Made by a program: the position numbers and the translations under genes
Shown: piece by piece, positions 63,066-64,000 of the stretch
Numbering within the stretch: position 1 is the first letter of the stretch
Layout of the letters: every line of letters starts with the position of its first letter
Assembly: GCA_030064835.1 (NCBI GenBank)
Contig: JASJEE010000002.1
Span: 1 to 64,000, forward strand
Origin: Microcoleaceae cyanobacterium MO_207.B10
Lineage (GTDB): Bacteria; Cyanobacteriota; Cyanobacteriia; Cyanobacteriales; Microcoleaceae
Length of the DNA stretch: 64,000 nt
Reading direction: 5' to 3'
The notes under the pieces: model-generated
Databases searched by the model: none
What the model was told of the DNA's origin: nothing
The model's input: the letters and a program-made list of their open reading frames with translations, nothing else

Positions 63066-63072
63066 TTGTTAA

Positions 63073-64000
63073 TTACTGAAAGTTTCTTGCTTCAGCGATA
63101 ATTTTCATTGGATAAGAATCTGCAATTAATTTATTTGCTTCCTGCATTACTTTAATATCTGGAATAAAAGTTGATTTCTCGACACACTCATCAAAATCAA
63201 TCAGAGTTTTAATGCGTTGATAAGCTGGGAATGCTACAGTTGGGAAAAACGAAAATTTACCTGGCAAAACACATAAATAGTTACTCTGAGGATTTGACTC
63301 TATCCAATAACTATAACGTCGTTTTTGTTCTTCCTGACTAATAAATTCTGTTTTTACACACTCATAACTAAAGAGTTTACGACTGTAAAGTTGATCTTTG
63401 CCGAAATACCGCTCTGCTGATTCCAAAATTGCCTCGATATCTACTTCCTCTTCTTGATTTATTGGTTCGTCGTTAGTATAACTAGAATCAGCAAGCATTG
63501 AGTATACAAATTTTTCTTCCCCTCTTTCCCAGTTATGCACAAAATGATTAAAGTGAAATTTTCTCTTAGTAGACATCCGCACAAAATTAGTATCGGTGAG
63601 AGCAGGTTCAGCTACCACCATTGCACTACGACTACGTTTGAGTTTTGCCCGAATTTGTAACTCAGACAAAAATGGTTCAAAACCTTTTCCTACTGCAAAG
63701 ACAAATAATTTGGCTTTTAGACGTTTAGCAAAACCCTTTTCTGTCCGACATAACAAACTTTTGATTTGCAGGGGACCATAACGATCTATAAAAAGTTTAT
63801 CAATAATTACCCCTGTCTCAAATGTCACCCCTTGACTCAAAGCACTCGCAACCAAAGTTCTAATTATGCTATGAGTATTCATGGAAGAATCTAAGGTTTT
63901 GATAATCTCATAGTTGGAATTTTCCAAACCATAAGATTTATCAAATTGACGACAAAGGTTATTGATAGTTGCTGTAGAGTGACGCAAAGAACAATTTAAA
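63073..64000 (-). CDS. FAD-dependent oxidoreductase, C-terminal part (start outside window)
   Basis: The frame is open through the right edge; 309 codons are visible. Seen: SLRHSTATINNLCRQF, MNTHSIIRTLVASALSQGVTF and LKAKLFVFAVGKGFEPFLSEL (strand and Gly pattern of the FAD domain of DAO-like oxidoreductases), ALTDTNFVRMSTKRKFHFNH and a C-terminal helical region (MQEANKLIADSYPM). The N-terminal FAD-binding GxGxxG lies beyond the window. Substrate unknown. Confidence 0.6.
   Translation of the reverse strand, partial: LNCSLRHSTATINNLCRQFDKSYGLENSNYEIIKTLDSSMNTHSIIRTLVASALSQGVTFETGVIIDKLFIDRYGPLQIKSLLCRTEKGFAKRLKAKLFVFAVGKGFEPFLSELQIRAKLKRSRSAMVVAEPALTDTNFVRMSTKRKFHFNHFVHNWERGEEKFVYSMLADSSYTNDEPINQEEEVDIEAILESAERYFGKDQLYSRKLFSYECVKTEFISQEEQKRRYSYWIESNPQSNYLCVLPGKFSFFPTVAFPAYQRIKTLIDFDECVEKSTFIPDIKVMQEANKLIADSYPMKIIAEARNFQ

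Larger units (their letters stand above)
62613..63072. other. Spacer with two gene relics
   Basis: Contains a frameshifted HEAT-like fragment (62716-62920) and a truncated signal-peptide ORF (62988-63065). No intact gene. Confidence 0.6.

Overview
The window looks like chromosomal DNA of a filamentous, AT-rich, repeat-laden cyanobacterium. The Trichodesmium/Okeania/Lyngbya-like part of the group fits best. The evidence is direct: HIP1 octamers (GCGATCGC) throughout, chlP (chlorophyll biosynthesis), a Ycf37-type photosystem I assembly protein, a cyanobacterial uptake hydrogenase (hupS, hupL), a 6S RNA gene directly after purK as in other cyanobacteria, a DUF4347/Calx-beta surface protein, and long spacers full of heptanucleotide tandem repeats and small palindromic elements. 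Genus is inference; no rRNA gene is present.

Layout. 1-5 kb: edge of a large Calx-beta protein, ycf37-like gene, rpmI-rplT, scpB. 5-9 kb: 5-formyl-THF cyclo-ligase, DUF2808, queC, DUF4126. 9-12 kb: a PEP-CTERM beta-propeller protein and a glycosyltransferase-like gene. 12-18 kb: a co-oriented cluster of a dynamin-like GTPase, a second P-loop GTPase, an unrecognised 261-aa protein and a von Willebrand A (vWA) protein; this is the best candidate for an undescribed or little-described system. 19-21 kb: a sigma-70 factor with a foreign N-terminal domain. 22-25 kb: hupL and hupS. 26-31 kb: PfpI/DJ-1, YidD-like, DsbA/HCCA-isomerase and chlP. 32.2 kb: tRNA-Arg(CCU) split by a group I intron. 33-40.6 kb: YdcF, DUF2288, plsC, a PstS-like protein, then the fatty-acid/phospholipid genes fabD, fabH, plsX. 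41-46 kb: a beta-lactamase-fold hydrolase, a 36-aa membrane protein translationally coupled to a Uma2 nuclease-like gene, purK, 6S RNA, an IS1-type transposase relic and a quinone oxidoreductase. 47-49 kb: a pentapeptide-repeat membrane gene broken by two stops and a MITE. 50-55 kb: a tandem AAA/NACHT STAND NTPase with a membrane C-terminus and a Ser/Thr kinase with pentapeptide repeats. 55-64 kb: DUF89 phosphatase-like, aspartate aminotransferase, acylphosphatase, a coiled-coil protein, a trypsin-like protease with TPRs, gene relics, and an FAD oxidoreductase cut by the right edge.

The spacers are not random. At least ten families of short non-coding repeats can be defined by comparing copies inside the window (called A, B, D, E, F, G, H, J, K, L and M here). 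Several have terminal inverted repeats and target-site duplications, some sit inside one another in a readable order, and the ends of two families create the stop codon of the gene they abut (9012, 37020, 60964). Heptanucleotide repeats (TCAGTTA, GGGAGCA, GGTAGGT, ACTTCTA, CACCCCA types) often lie in the interior of these elements. Gene decay is visible at 21986, 44806, 46867, 56799, 62716 and 62988.

How genes work together: plsX-fabH-fabD and plsC form the start of fatty-acid and phosphatidic-acid synthesis; hupS/hupL recycle H2, which suggests nitrogen fixation; the STAND protein, the kinase, the GTPase/vWA cluster and the fused sigma factor form a signalling-rich accessory set. All functional calls come from reading protein motifs by eye; no database search was possible.
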